A stretch of 49,756 bases of DNA from Rhodospirillales bacterium (GCA_030754885.1 JASLZL010000082.1:1-49756), one strand, 5' to 3'. Numbered from the stretch's first letter, positions 16,327 to 24,754 are shown. Numbers and translations: made by a program. Notes: generated by a model from the letters alone, not told the origin.

Positions 16327-17409
16327 TCACCTGTGGTTGTTTGGGCGTCGCGGCAGGACCCGGGTCTCACCGATCTTCATGATCCAGACCCGGTCTTCGG
16401 CAAGGCCGGCGGCCCGGCCGGCGGCGGTGAACCGTCCCACCGCCTCGGCCGGCCGGTCGTCGCCCATCTGAGCCGTGCCCCAATGCAGTCCGAGTTGAGT
16501 ATGGGCCTTTAGATCGATACCGATCCTGAGGCAGTCTTCGGGCACGCAATGGGCGCCGTCCATGACGGTCCGGGGCAGAAAGGCGCCGATCGACAGAAGG
16601 GCCAGGTCGAAGCCGCCGTGGCGCTCGGCTAGGGTGGCGTAAATCGGTCCATATTCCGCGTCACCGCCGAAATACAGGCGCGCGCCCGTCGGCGATTCTA
16701 CGGCAATTCCGGCCCACAGCGTATCGTTGGTGGAAAAGATCGAGCGCTTCGACCAATGGACGACGGGAAGTGCGGTGAACGTCATGCCGTCGACAACCGC
16801 CCGCTCTTCCCAATCCAGTTCGATGACCCGTCCAAAGCCGCGTTGGCGAAAGTAATGGCCAAGCCCGAGCGGCACGATGGCGGTTATCCGCTCGCGCCCC
16901 GCCAATCGCTCGATGCTGGGCAGATCAAGATGATCGAAGTGAGCATGGGAAACGACAACAAAATCAATTGGCGGCAATTCGTCGAGGCCGAGGGCGGGCG
17001 GCACGTATCGCTTGACGCCAATGGGAGGGATCGGCGAGGGGTAATCGGTGAACCACGGATCGGTCAGAACGGTCTTGCCGTCGAGGCGCAGCAAGGTCGT
17101 CATGTGACCGATCCAGGTCACCGAATTCTGCCCTTCCGTTGCCTTGAACTGGCCCAGCACCTGATCATGGGGAAGCACGTGATCATGGGGCGGTGTGGGT
17201 TCGGCGGTGCCGGAAATGCCGAACAAGCGCCCTAATACCCAGGGGAAGCGAACAATCCAGCTATTGCGTTCCGGGCTGCCGTCGGGATTGCGGAAGCCGT
17301 CGCTGGTGTGATGATAGGGCTTGCCCGGCACGTGCGGTGCCGCGCCGCAGGCGCTCAGCGCTAAAACGACAAGGCACAAGCCGGCCATTTTAAATAGACG
17401 ACCTTGCAT
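16327..17409 (-). CDS. Lipoprotein metallo-beta-lactamase-fold hydrolase, NAPE-PLD-like
   Basis: A 360-residue protein with a lipoprotein signal: basic start, hydrophobic core LCLVVLALSAC with the lipobox LSAC and acylated Cys at residue 21. The body is an MBL-fold hydrolase: TDPWFTDYPSP, then the metal motif SHAHFDHLD, then GGDAEYGP, and a final LHWGT. This arrangement matches the N-acyl-phosphatidylethanolamine phospholipase D / UlaG-like group. It would act at the inner or outer membrane surface, possibly on a lipid amide; the downstream amidase could act on its product, which is inference. Confidence 0.83.
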   Translation of the reverse strand: MQGRLFKMAGLCLVVLALSACGAAPHVPGKPYHHTSDGFRNPDGSPERNSWIVRFPWVLGRLFGISGTAEPTPPHDHVLPHDQVLGQFKATEGQNSVTWIGHMTTLLRLDGKTVLTDPWFTDYPSPIPPIGVKRYVPPALGLDELPPIDFVVVSHAHFDHLDLPSIERLAGRERITAIVPLGLGHYFRQRGFGRVIELDWEERAVVDGMTFTALPVVHWSKRSIFSTNDTLWAGIAVESPTGARLYFGGDAEYGPIYATLAERHGGFDLALLSIGAFLPRTVMDGAHCVPEDCLRIGIDLKAHTQLGLHWGTAQMGDDRPAEAVGRFTAAGRAAGLAEDRVWIMKIGETRVLPRRPNNHR

Positions 17410-17509
17410 AAAGCGTTCTTACTCCATCAAAGCAATCCACGATACAAGGAGGTAAGGGGCTATCAAAACGCCTTGGTCTATCGATCGGGTCGGAAAGCGC
17501 TCTAATTTG

Positions 17510-17755
17510 TCACCGGCGTTCCCTGTCCGCCGCGTTCTTCTCTATGGTGACGAAAGCTTCCGATCTTTTGCGTCTGGTTGCACAGGCGATAATCGTAATG
17601 CCCAAGACGACCAAGGCGTAACCGGACGCGACAGTGATCGAGCCCAGGGTGCCCGCAAGCTCGGGAGAAAGAAGCCTAATGAGGGCAACTCCCAGAAAGG
17701 CGGTTAAAGTACCGCCGATCCAGTAAGCCTTCTTTTCCTTCATGGGCTGGTTCAT
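17510..17755 (-). CDS. Small two-helix membrane protein ending the Gcd operon
   Basis: An 81-residue protein with two membrane helices (YWIGGTLTAFLGVALI and ASGYALVVLGITIIACA) and a basic, charged C-terminus. Its ATG overlaps the stop of the decarboxylase beta subunit as ATGA, so translation is probably coupled and the protein is likely made with the pump. I do not recognise a family. The frame is open far upstream, but that part is shifted reading of the beta subunit gene. It could be an accessory or assembly subunit of the decarboxylase. Confidence 0.7.
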   Translation of the reverse strand: MNQPMKEKKAYWIGGTLTAFLGVALIRLLSPELAGTLGSITVASGYALVVLGITIIACATRRKRSEAFVTIEKNAADRERR

Positions 17756-18957
17756 CGCAGCAACGTCACATAGATGCCGGCGATGATGGCCGATGAGATT
17801 ACGCCCGATATGCTGGCGCCCATGGCCCAAGGGAGGATGATGGCGAACTTGTTGGCCTTGTGGACCTCCTTTTGAGCCACCTTGGCCGTTGTCGGCAAGC
17901 ACGACACACCGGCAATGCCGATGACCGGGTTAAAGGTGCGCCCGCTGGTCCAATAGACAATATATCCCCCGATGATCCCACCGACGCCCGACAAAAGAAG
18001 GGCCGTGATTCCGAGGATCAATAGCAAGATGACCTTGGGGTTGAGGATTGTCGCGGCCTCGAAGAGAACGCCGAGCAGAAGGCCTAAGAAGAACGTAGCT
18101 CCATAGAGAACCGGACCGCCGATAAACTCAACGAACTGTTTCACGCCCGATTCTCGGATGATGATTCCCAGAAAGAACGACATGAACAGCGGTGCCGCCA
18201 CCGGAAAAAGGAGACAAAGGAGGGTTGAGGTGATGACGGCGAAGGTGATCTTTTCCGCCCGCGAGATGTTGGGGACTGTTTTCTGTTCCATCTTGATCCC
18301 CCGCAGTGCCTTGGGGACCATGACCCGGACAAGATAGGGGTAACCGGCGTAAGCCAGGCTCAGATAGAGATAGGCCACGATCGTGATCGGTACGAACAAG
18401 TCCTTGGCCAGCAGAAGCGAGGTGTAGAGGACCATGGGGGCGTCGGCGCTTCCCACCATGGCGATCGCCGCGGCTTCGTTGTAGGGCAGTCCCAAGGCGA
18501 CGGCGATCGGAAAGGTCAACAAGGTCCCTAGTTCCGCCATAATGGCGATCGTCATGCAGCGAAACGGGGAAATCAGCATATATCCGATATCTGAAATTAC
18601 CCCGATGCCCATGAAAATGAGGCAGGCGATCAGGCCGTTGGAGAATGTAAAGGTATAGATGGGCTGCAGAAAATCGATCTGCAGCACTTCCATGAGCTTG
18701 AGCGGGTCGCTCACCGTCGGGTCAATAAAAAGCGTTCCCATGGTATTGGCCGAGAGGAAGAGAACTCCGGCATTGACCGACGACATCCCGAAGCCCATGG
18801 GAATCATGATAAGAGGCTCAAGCGTTCCCTTGACACCCAGATAAACAAAGGTGATGCCGAGCACGATCAGCGCGATCCTCGCGGCAACAATGGTCGGTTC
18901 GGACGCCACCATGGTGGCGATCCCCTGAAAGATTTGAAGGAGTTCGATCTCAGGCAT
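17752..18957 (-). CDS. gcdB: Na+-translocating decarboxylase beta subunit (OadB/GcdB family)
   Basis: A 401-residue polytopic membrane protein of the OadB/GcdB/MmdB family, which couples decarboxylation of carboxybiotin to Na+ export. Signature regions include GSADAPMVLYTS, with the conserved Asp needed for Na+ transport, and NPVIGIAGVSCLPTTAKVAQ, with the Asn and Ser of the second ion site. About nine to eleven helices are seen. The start is ATG 18957, one base after the stop of the small gamma/delta-type subunit; the open frame upstream is an artefact. Together with the alpha and biotin-carrier genes it makes a full decarboxylase pump. The glutaconyl-CoA assignment comes from the alpha subunit. 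Confidence 0.9.
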   Translation of the reverse strand: MPEIELLQIFQGIATMVASEPTIVAARIALIVLGITFVYLGVKGTLEPLIMIPMGFGMSSVNAGVLFLSANTMGTLFIDPTVSDPLKLMEVLQIDFLQPIYTFTFSNGLIACLIFMGIGVISDIGYMLISPFRCMTIAIMAELGTLLTFPIAVALGLPYNEAAAIAMVGSADAPMVLYTSLLLAKDLFVPITIVAYLYLSLAYAGYPYLVRVMVPKALRGIKMEQKTVPNISRAEKITFAVITSTLLCLLFPVAAPLFMSFFLGIIIRESGVKQFVEFIGGPVLYGATFFLGLLLGVLFEAATILNPKVILLLILGITALLLSGVGGIIGGYIVYWTSGRTFNPVIGIAGVSCLPTTAKVAQKEVHKANKFAIILPWAMGASISGVISSAIIAGIYVTLLR

Positions 18958-18958
18958 A

Positions 18959-19168
18959 TCAGGCCGCCGTTTCCGATGCGGCTTTCGCTGGCTCGTCGGC
19001 GGCCTCGGCCGGGACGTTTGCACCAGCCTCGGCGCGGGCTTTTTGCCTCTGTATCCCGGCAAAGATCAACTTGATGACCCAAGCGACGGTGAACGAAACC
19101 ACGGCTGCCAATGCATAAACGAAAAGCATCAATTTGACTGAATCCCCAAAACTTTCCATATCTTCCAA
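18959..19168 (-). CDS. Decarboxylase gamma/delta-type small membrane subunit (OadG/GcdD-like)
   Basis: A 69-residue protein with one N-terminal membrane helix (LMLFVYALAAVVSFTVAW), a basic junction, and an Ala/Glu/Pro-rich cytoplasmic tail. Size, topology and position between the biotin-carrier and beta-subunit genes match OadG/GcdD/MmdD subunits, which hold the carboxytransferase and beta subunit together. Sequence conservation in this family is low, so the call rests on context. Confidence 0.75.
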   Translation of the reverse strand: MEDMESFGDSVKLMLFVYALAAVVSFTVAWVIKLIFAGIQRQKARAEAGANVPAEAADEPAKAASETAA

Positions 19169-19244
19169 TCCTATACGATCGAAATCCGACCCCTAAGAAA
19201 ATGCAACTTGCCTGATTTACGGGCACCAATGAGCCGTGGCCCGG

Positions 19245-19460
19245 CTATTCGAGTACGATCAACACTTGGTTGGTTTCGACTTCGGTCCCTTCGGAGACCT
19301 TGATCTCGGTGACTTTGCCGTCGGCCGGGGCGTAGATCGGATTTTCCATCTTCAAGGCTTCGAGGATGATGAGTTCATCCTCATAGCTCACCTGTTCCCC
19401 AACCGTCACGTGGATCTTATAAATCGTCCCCGACATGGGGGCGGTGACATCCGTGCTCAT
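19245..19460 (-). CDS. gcdC: Biotin carrier subunit (GcdC/MmdC-like, minimal)
   Basis: A 71-residue biotinyl/lipoyl domain: VTAPMSGTIYKI at the start, the biotinylation turn EALKMEN with Lys37, then the second half ending VSEGTEVETNQVL. The usual Met before the Lys is Leu here. It would carry carboxybiotin between the carboxytransferase (alpha) and the membrane beta subunit. Classical GcdC proteins have a long Ala/Pro linker and an N-terminal extension; here only the bare domain is present. GGAG lies before ATG 19460; a TTG one codon upstream is also in frame. Confidence 0.88.
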   Translation of the reverse strand: MSTDVTAPMSGTIYKIHVTVGEQVSYEDELIILEALKMENPIYAPADGKVTEIKVSEGTEVETNQVLIVLE

Positions 19461-19498
19461 CAAGAAAACTCCTTTTCATGGGTGGCTCCAGGGTCTCC

Positions 19499-21256
19499 CT
19501 ACCCCTTGATGGTGCGCGGGAGAATCATTTGATGGATCGGGGTGATTGAATGAGGATTTTGATAGTTGGCGCCGACGAAGGCCTGGATGTATTTGCGCAG
19601 TTCGGTCAATGAGACGATTTCGTCGACGAAACCCTTCTGGGCGCAGTATACCGGGCGCGACTTGTCTTGGTAATCCTGAATCATCTGGTTCATCTTATCC
19701 ACAATTGGGGAGATATCGCGACCGGCTTCGTCTTCCTTGACCAGCCGTCGGGCATAGGAGGCGGCTGCGGCGGTCTCACCATGCATGACGTAGATTTCGG
19801 TGAGCGGGGTGCCGACGGTGAAGGCATTGTTGTTGTTGGCCTGGGGGCCGCACATGATGTAGTGGGCGGCAGCCGTTCCCTTGCGCAGCACGATGCACAT
19901 CATGGCAAGATCGGTCTGTTCGATTGAGTACACCAGCGATTGGCCGAGGGCGAGCAATTCGGCTTCTTCGGCAAGATCGCCGACGTCGATGCCGGTGGTA
20001 TCCTGAAGCCAGACAATCGGCAGGTTGTCGCGGCCGCACAGGGTGACGAACTCACCTTGCTTGATCAATCCCTCGCGATAGTGTTTACCGCCGACGGCGG
20101 GGTAGGCTCCCTCGGCGTAGTCGGGATAGTCGGGGAAGACCCCCTGGCGGTTGCCGATGAAGGCGACGGGCAAGCCATCGATCTTGGCGATGCCGGTGAA
20201 CACCTCGCGACCGTAGTCGGGGCGGTATTCCATGAACTCGCTGTTATCGGTCAGACGCGCCAGAACCTGGGTGGCGTCGTAGATGCGTTTCTGGTTGATG
20301 GGGATAATCTGGTTGAGTTCATCGATCGGGAACTTGGGTTCGGCGGGTGCCGCTACGCGGAACATGGTTGGGTCATAGGCCGGCATCATGCGCATGTAGT
20401 CTTTGATACCGTCGAGGACGCCTTGCTCGGTCTCGTGAACCTCGCGGAAGTAGGCGGTTTCGTCGAAGTGAGTTTCGACGCGGCCGGGCGCCTTTGACTT
20501 GAAGCTCTTCGCGGCTTCTATCAGCGCCTGGGCCCCTTCGGCATCAACCTGACCCTTGGGGTTCATGCCGCCGACGATTCCGGCACCGCCGACAGCGATG
20601 TTCGCTTTTTCGTGGGCCATCAGGATGGTCGGGCTGATCCCCTGATAGCCGCCTCCGGCCGGATTGGTTCCGTAGATGGCGTTGAGGATGGGAATGCCCA
20701 ATTGGTTGAGTTCGGCGTGGCGAAAAAACGGCGCCCCGCTGGAACGCCGGCCGGCGTAGACGCTTTCCTGCTCCATGAGCTTGACGCCACTGCAGTTGGT
20801 CAGCCAGACCAGGGGGATATTCAGACGCTTGGCCAGGTCAGTGACCATTAGGACATTTTCACCCTGTCCGGCGATCCAGGCACCGGCCATGACCTTGTTG
20901 TCAAAGCCGATAATGACCGCCCACCTTCCTTTGATCTTGCCGAGGCCGTTAATCACCCCGGTGCATCCCTCATCGTTGTCGGCGGGATTGTAAAGCGTGT
21001 GCAGTGGGCTCCAGGTTCCCTCGTCGATCAGATACTCAAGGCGGTCGTAGATGGTCATTCCACCCCGATCGTGAATTTTCTCGGCCGGCAGTCCGGCCTT
21101 TATGACCTTGTCGATCTCGGCGGCGATGATCTCTTCGTGTTCGCCAATAAGGTCGATGTTTTCCTTGGAGCGTCGGACCTCTCCCTCGCTGAGCGGCTTG
21201 CCAATATCGGGCATCTTCTCGAAGTATGGACGTAGCGGCGTTTGCTTTTTCGGCAT
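19499..21256 (-). CDS. gcdA: Glutaconyl-CoA decarboxylase alpha subunit-like carboxyltransferase
   Basis: A 585-residue carboxyltransferase that matches the clostridial/Acidaminococcus GcdA (587 residues) along its full length as I recall it: opening with a YFEKMPxxGKPL-type N-terminus, NCSGVK, RHAELNQLGIP, GTNPAGGGYQGISPT, GGAGIVGGMNPKG, LCGRDNLPIVWLQDTTGID, LRKGTAAAHYI, and ending near HQMILPRTI. GcdA moves the carboxylate of glutaconyl-CoA to biotin, giving crotonyl-CoA. Propionyl- or methylcrotonyl-CoA carboxyltransferases share the fold but not this N- and C-terminal pattern. It is transcribed after the acyl-CoA dehydrogenase (65 bases) and before the biotin carrier (38 bases). Confidence 0.88.
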   Translation of the reverse strand: MPKKQTPLRPYFEKMPDIGKPLSEGEVRRSKENIDLIGEHEEIIAAEIDKVIKAGLPAEKIHDRGGMTIYDRLEYLIDEGTWSPLHTLYNPADNDEGCTGVINGLGKIKGRWAVIIGFDNKVMAGAWIAGQGENVLMVTDLAKRLNIPLVWLTNCSGVKLMEQESVYAGRRSSGAPFFRHAELNQLGIPILNAIYGTNPAGGGYQGISPTILMAHEKANIAVGGAGIVGGMNPKGQVDAEGAQALIEAAKSFKSKAPGRVETHFDETAYFREVHETEQGVLDGIKDYMRMMPAYDPTMFRVAAPAEPKFPIDELNQIIPINQKRIYDATQVLARLTDNSEFMEYRPDYGREVFTGIAKIDGLPVAFIGNRQGVFPDYPDYAEGAYPAVGGKHYREGLIKQGEFVTLCGRDNLPIVWLQDTTGIDVGDLAEEAELLALGQSLVYSIEQTDLAMMCIVLRKGTAAAHYIMCGPQANNNNAFTVGTPLTEIYVMHGETAAAASYARRLVKEDEAGRDISPIVDKMNQMIQDYQDKSRPVYCAQKGFVDEIVSLTELRKYIQAFVGANYQNPHSITPIHQMILPRTIKG

Positions 21257-21321
21257 GGTCTGGCTCCACCTCTTGATAAAACGTGGCGCAAAGCCCGAGG
21301 GCTTCGTCTTGCGGAATAAAT

Positions 21322-22479
21322 CTAACGATTGTCCTTATCGCCAAGTGAAATGCCGGCAATAATCATCTTTTGGATATTACTGGTTCCTTCGACCACCCGA
21401 AGGGACTGTGAATCGCGGAGAAAACGTTCCGCCGGGTATTCGGTGGAGAAACCGAAGCTGCCGAATATCTTCATCGTCTCGCTGGCGGCATGAACGGCGG
21501 CTTCGGAGGCGAAGAGCTTGGCCATGGAGGTTTCGTGCTGATTGGGCAATCCTTGATCCTTGAGCCAAGCGGCCCGATAGACGAGGAGCCGGGCGGCTTC
21601 ATGCTCGGCCACCATATCGGCGATCTGGGCCTGGATCATCTGGTACGCGCCGATTTTCTGGCCGAACTGTGTCCGCTCGTTGGCGTAGCCGATGGCGGCG
21701 TCGATAGCACCGCCGGCAATACCGATGGCGCCCGCGGCGCAGCCGATCCGGGTGTTGTTGAGTTGCCACATGCAGATTTGGAAACCCTTATTGATCTCAC
21801 CGAGCACGGAACCCTTCGGAATCTTGGCCTCATCGAAGGCGATTTCACCGGTCGGGGCGCAGTGTAAGCCGAGCTTGGTCTCGATAGCGGCGGTGATGAT
21901 CCCCTCATTTTCTTTCAAGTTGACGATAAAGCACGACATCCCTTTGTGTTTCTTGCTTTTGTCGGTCATGGCGTAAACCAAGCCCCAATCGCCTACATGG
22001 GCGTTTGAAATCCAAATCTTCTGGCCGTTGAGTTCCCAGTGGTCACCGCGATCAGTGGCCGTGGTTCCCATGCCGACAACGTCGGAACCGGTGTTGGGCT
22101 CGGTCATGGCGAAGAACCCCGTGGACTCACCGCTGACCCATTGTGGAATGAAGCTCTGTTTTTGTTCTTCGGTGCCAAACTTGTTGACCGTTACGGCCGG
22201 GCCGAGGTTTTGCATGTTAAAGGGCAGGCGCCACGATCCGCTGATTTTTGCGATTTGCTCGGCAAGGATAACGGATTCAAGAAAGCCGAAGCCATTGCCG
22301 CCGTATTCTTCGGCCACGGCGCAGCCGAAAAAACCTTGCTCGGCCATCTTTTTAACCAGTTCAGGCCGGAACCTGTGGTTCGCTTCGTCTTCCTCAAGAG
22401 TGGGTAGGATTTCATTCTCGGCGAAGTTTTTCGCCATGTCCTGCATCATCCGTTGTTCTTCCGTTAATCCGAAGTGCAT
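21322..22479 (-). CDS. Acyl-CoA dehydrogenase, probably non-decarboxylating glutaryl-CoA dehydrogenase
   Basis: A 385-residue FAD-dependent acyl-CoA dehydrogenase: EEYGGNGFG, the FAD motif FAMTEPNTGSDV and WISNA, an RTQFGQKIG motif, and the catalytic Glu at 364 in VVEGTSNI. The residue before the Glu is Val, as in non-decarboxylating glutaryl-CoA dehydrogenases of Desulfococcus and Syntrophus, where decarboxylating enzymes have Tyr. The C-terminal FSTEYPAERFLRD also resembles that group. Together with the Na+ pump genes it would convert glutaryl-CoA to glutaconyl-CoA and on to crotonyl-CoA. AGGAG precedes ATG 22479. It is first in the operon. General acyl-CoA dehydrogenase activity is the alternative. 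Confidence 0.85.
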   Translation of the reverse strand: MHFGLTEEQRMMQDMAKNFAENEILPTLEEDEANHRFRPELVKKMAEQGFFGCAVAEEYGGNGFGFLESVILAEQIAKISGSWRLPFNMQNLGPAVTVNKFGTEEQKQSFIPQWVSGESTGFFAMTEPNTGSDVVGMGTTATDRGDHWELNGQKIWISNAHVGDWGLVYAMTDKSKKHKGMSCFIVNLKENEGIITAAIETKLGLHCAPTGEIAFDEAKIPKGSVLGEINKGFQICMWQLNNTRIGCAAGAIGIAGGAIDAAIGYANERTQFGQKIGAYQMIQAQIADMVAEHEAARLLVYRAAWLKDQGLPNQHETSMAKLFASEAAVHAASETMKIFGSFGFSTEYPAERFLRDSQSLRVVEGTSNIQKMIIAGISLGDKDNR

Positions 22480-22858
22480 CTCAGGCTCCTACGCAATCAT
22501 GGTTCTGTCTGTTTGGCATTTCTCTTTTCGAATGATGGATCGCTTCTGTCGTCACGCAATATGCAGCCGGAGCCGGGTGCGATACAACCGGGACGACACC
22601 TGTCCACACCTTTTCTCATGGCTATCTATATTCCCGGACTTTTCTATCTTGTGATCTGGGCCGTGAGGGTATCATTAGTCCGAACCAGAACACGTGATGC
22701 CCGTGGCGGGCTCGGCAAAGCCGGTCGGCGAACGTCCTTCCTTTAAAGTGCGGCTGACGAGAGCCTTCCAGCGGGCCGCCAGGGTTGAATTTTCTCGATT
22801 GTTTTACCTTAGGGGAGACTTGCTTGCCATAGGGAAAGGCGCTTTTCGCGCGTCTTGA
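22480..22858. other. 379-base intergenic region upstream of the glutaryl-CoA/glutaconyl-CoA operon
   Basis: No convincing gene is seen. On the minus strand it must hold the promoter of the operon starting at 22479. A weak candidate is TTGTAT and CATATT 18 bases apart at about 22560-22590. Near 22830-22855 a short GCGC stem with a TTTTC loop could be a weak terminator for the minus-strand membrane-protein gene ending at 22859. Confidence 0.4.
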
Positions 22859-23539
22859 TCAGCGAGGGGACAGGTGTTTAGCGTGTCGTTGGGCCCGACC
22901 CGTTCCTTTCGCTTTTTGTTCTAGATAGGCATCGACGGCGATAACGGTAAGCACTGTTCGGCTGGCACCGGCGGCATCCTTGATGACCCGACTATGGACG
23001 TCGAGGGGGGCTCCACCCTTGGTCAACCACCGGAAATGGCATTGTTGTCCCGGCGCGAAGACCTGCCGGCTACAGTCGGTGGATACCGGGTTGCCATACA
23101 TACGGCCGAAGCGGGCCAGGATCTCATATTCGCCGAGTTCCTCATACACGCGCTCAATGCGTATACGGTGGACTTTGTGATTTTGTCCCGGGCCCGTGAA
23201 CCAAAGCGTGTGGTTGGCCCCATCGGCGCGGAAGGTGGCCACCGTTTTGCCGCTGGCGGTGCGGCGCAGCGTCAAGTCTGGCCGAACTTTCTCTACGGTC
23301 GATCGGCGCATGCCAATGGAGACGTTAGCGAAGAGAGCCCCGTTCTTACCGATGGACTTAGCGGCGAACATACCGTTCCATACGATGGGGCGGGATTCCG
23401 TGCTCACGAAGGCCAGGAATAGAATGAGGGCGAAAACACTAACCAGACAAAGCAAGATCAAGCTGCCGATTCCCGACCAATGGCTGTGCCTATTAGGGTC
23501 GGTGGCCTGTTTGTTTTTATAAATATCTCGGGCGGGCAT
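22859..23539 (-). CDS. Membrane-anchored hypothetical protein
   Basis: A 226-residue protein with a polar cytoplasmic start, one strong membrane helix around residues 25-45 (LILLCLVSVFALILFLAFV), and an extracytoplasmic domain containing two Cys residues (STDCSR and QQCHFRW) that could form a disulfide. The C-terminus is basic. No family is recognised. The frame continues 22 residues further up, but that part falls in AT-rich DNA, so ATG 23539 is preferred although its ribosome site is poor. Its short Gly/Arg-rich domain suggests a periplasmic sensor or scaffold, which is a guess. Confidence 0.65.
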   Translation of the reverse strand: MPARDIYKNKQATDPNRHSHWSGIGSLILLCLVSVFALILFLAFVSTESRPIVWNGMFAAKSIGKNGALFANVSIGMRRSTVEKVRPDLTLRRTASGKTVATFRADGANHTLWFTGPGQNHKVHRIRIERVYEELGEYEILARFGRMYGNPVSTDCSRQVFAPGQQCHFRWLTKGGAPLDVHSRVIKDAAGASRTVLTVIAVDAYLEQKAKGTGRAQRHAKHLSPR

Positions 23540-23569
23540 GGCAGTTCTTGATTTATTCCTTTTGTTTAA

Positions 23570-23688
23570 ATTGGCTTTAACCAAGCATCTCAATATATAT
23601 AGCAAGAAAATATATTAATTACGAATGTATTTTATTTAATAATAGTTTGATAAATAAATATACAAAGTTACATAAAACTTTATGTATT
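23570..23688. other. AT-rich intergenic block with an 8-bp inverted repeat
   Basis: This stretch is almost entirely A and T in an otherwise GC-rich region. At 23669-23686 it holds a perfect inverted repeat, arms TACATAAA and TTTATGTA around AC, ending three bases before the stop of the thioesterase gene. On the minus strand it follows that gene and precedes the membrane-protein gene, so it could be a terminator, a promoter or an operator for the latter. Confidence 0.5.
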
Positions 23689-24099
23689 TCACGGTGATTG
23701 GCGGAGAAGGGCGATCTTTTCGCGTAGCCGCCGTTCTGCCGTCGCCGTATCGACCACGAAGCGCGTGTGGTTGCCTCTGCCAACGATCTCGGCGGCGTCA
23801 CGGATCTCAAAGCTTAGGGTTACACGGCGTTCATCGATGGCGGTAATGGTGGTGGCAATATCCACCCAATCGCCGAGCGGGGTCGGCGCCAGGTGTTCGA
23901 TCTCGACGTACACGCCGACCGAATCCTCGCCCTCATCCAGGTGATGAAAGATCATGTCGCGGCAGGTGTACTCCATGTCGCTCACCATCCACGGAGTGGC
24001 GTAGACGCGCAGCACCTCGCCCATGAAGTCGATGGCGCGCATCCTATCGACGACGACCCGACGCGTTCCGCCGACGCCAGTGCATAAGCTGTCTTTCAT
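23689..24099 (-). CDS. FlK-like hotdog thioesterase
   Basis: A 136-residue single hotdog-domain protein. Thr35, Glu43 and His69 line up with the catalytic Thr42, Glu50 and His76 of fluoroacetyl-CoA thioesterase FlK, all with the same offset of seven. Supporting motifs are TPWMVSDMEYTC, IEHLAPTPLG and VGRGNHTRFVV. The family hydrolyses acyl-CoA thioesters; FlK itself is a rare specialist, and most homologues have unknown acyl groups. ATG 24099 has GGAAAGG upstream, whereas the longer open frame has none. It is divergent from the KdsC-like gene. Confidence 0.78.
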   Translation of the reverse strand: MKDSLCTGVGGTRRVVVDRMRAIDFMGEVLRVYATPWMVSDMEYTCRDMIFHHLDEGEDSVGVYVEIEHLAPTPLGDWVDIATTITAIDERRVTLSFEIRDAAEIVGRGNHTRFVVDTATAERRLREKIALLRQSP

Positions 24100-24205
24100 C
24101 GAAACATCCTTTCCATTCCAGTCCCCACCCTGCCACGCAACCCCTTGACCCGGCCCGGTCGTGCGGCCCATCCTCCGCGCGGCAAGTTTGGAGGAGGAAT
24201 GGCGC

Positions 24206-24754
24206 ATGACGTCAGATTCGCTGGGAAACGGAACGTCACGGACTCAACTCTCCCAGGCCACGCTTGTGGAGCGGTTGAAAGGGGTCAAGTTGTTGTCGCT
24301 CGACGTCGATGGCGTCCTCACCGACGGCGGTCTGTATTATACCGACGATGGCCAGCAGCTGCGCAAGTTCAACGTCAAGGACGGCATGGGAATTCAGAGG
24401 GTGCGTGCGGCCGGAGTCGAGGTGGCCGTGATCAGTGCCGCCAAGGCGCCTGCTATCCTCCGCCGCGGTGAATCGCTGGGGCTTGCCCACGTCGTTGTCG
24501 GCTGCGACGACAAGTTGGCCGCACTTGTGATTATTTGCGGCAAACTGGGAGTCGACCTGGCTGACGTCGCCCATATGGGCGACGACCTCAACGATGTGCC
24601 GGTGCTGGAGGTCGTGGGTCTGCCGCTCAGCGTTGCCGACGCGGTGGCGGAAGCGCGGGCCGCCGCGGCTTACGTAACGGAAAGACGGGGCGGTGACGGT
24701 GCCGTGCGTGAAATCTGCAACCTCATGGTGGCTGCCCGTGACGACAGCGCGTGA
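24206..24754 (+). CDS. HAD phosphatase, KdsC-like (3-deoxy-manno-octulosonate 8-phosphate phosphatase family)
   Basis: A 182-residue C0-type HAD enzyme without a cap, as KdsC. Motif I is SLDVDGVLTDGG with the nucleophile Asp; FNVKDGMGI and VAVISA form the motif II region; the motif IV acidic cluster is HMGDDLNDVPVL. KdsC acts in Kdo synthesis for lipopolysaccharide. Here ISAAK replaces the usual ISGR/TGR-type motif II, so a related sialic or nonulosonic-acid phosphatase is possible. GGAGGAGG lies about seven bases before ATG 24206. A lipoprotein gene follows. Confidence 0.78.
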   Translation: MTSDSLGNGTSRTQLSQATLVERLKGVKLLSLDVDGVLTDGGLYYTDDGQQLRKFNVKDGMGIQRVRAAGVEVAVISAAKAPAILRRGESLGLAHVVVGCDDKLAALVIICGKLGVDLADVAHMGDDLNDVPVLEVVGLPLSVADAVAEARAAAAYVTERRGGDGAVREICNLMVAARDDSA

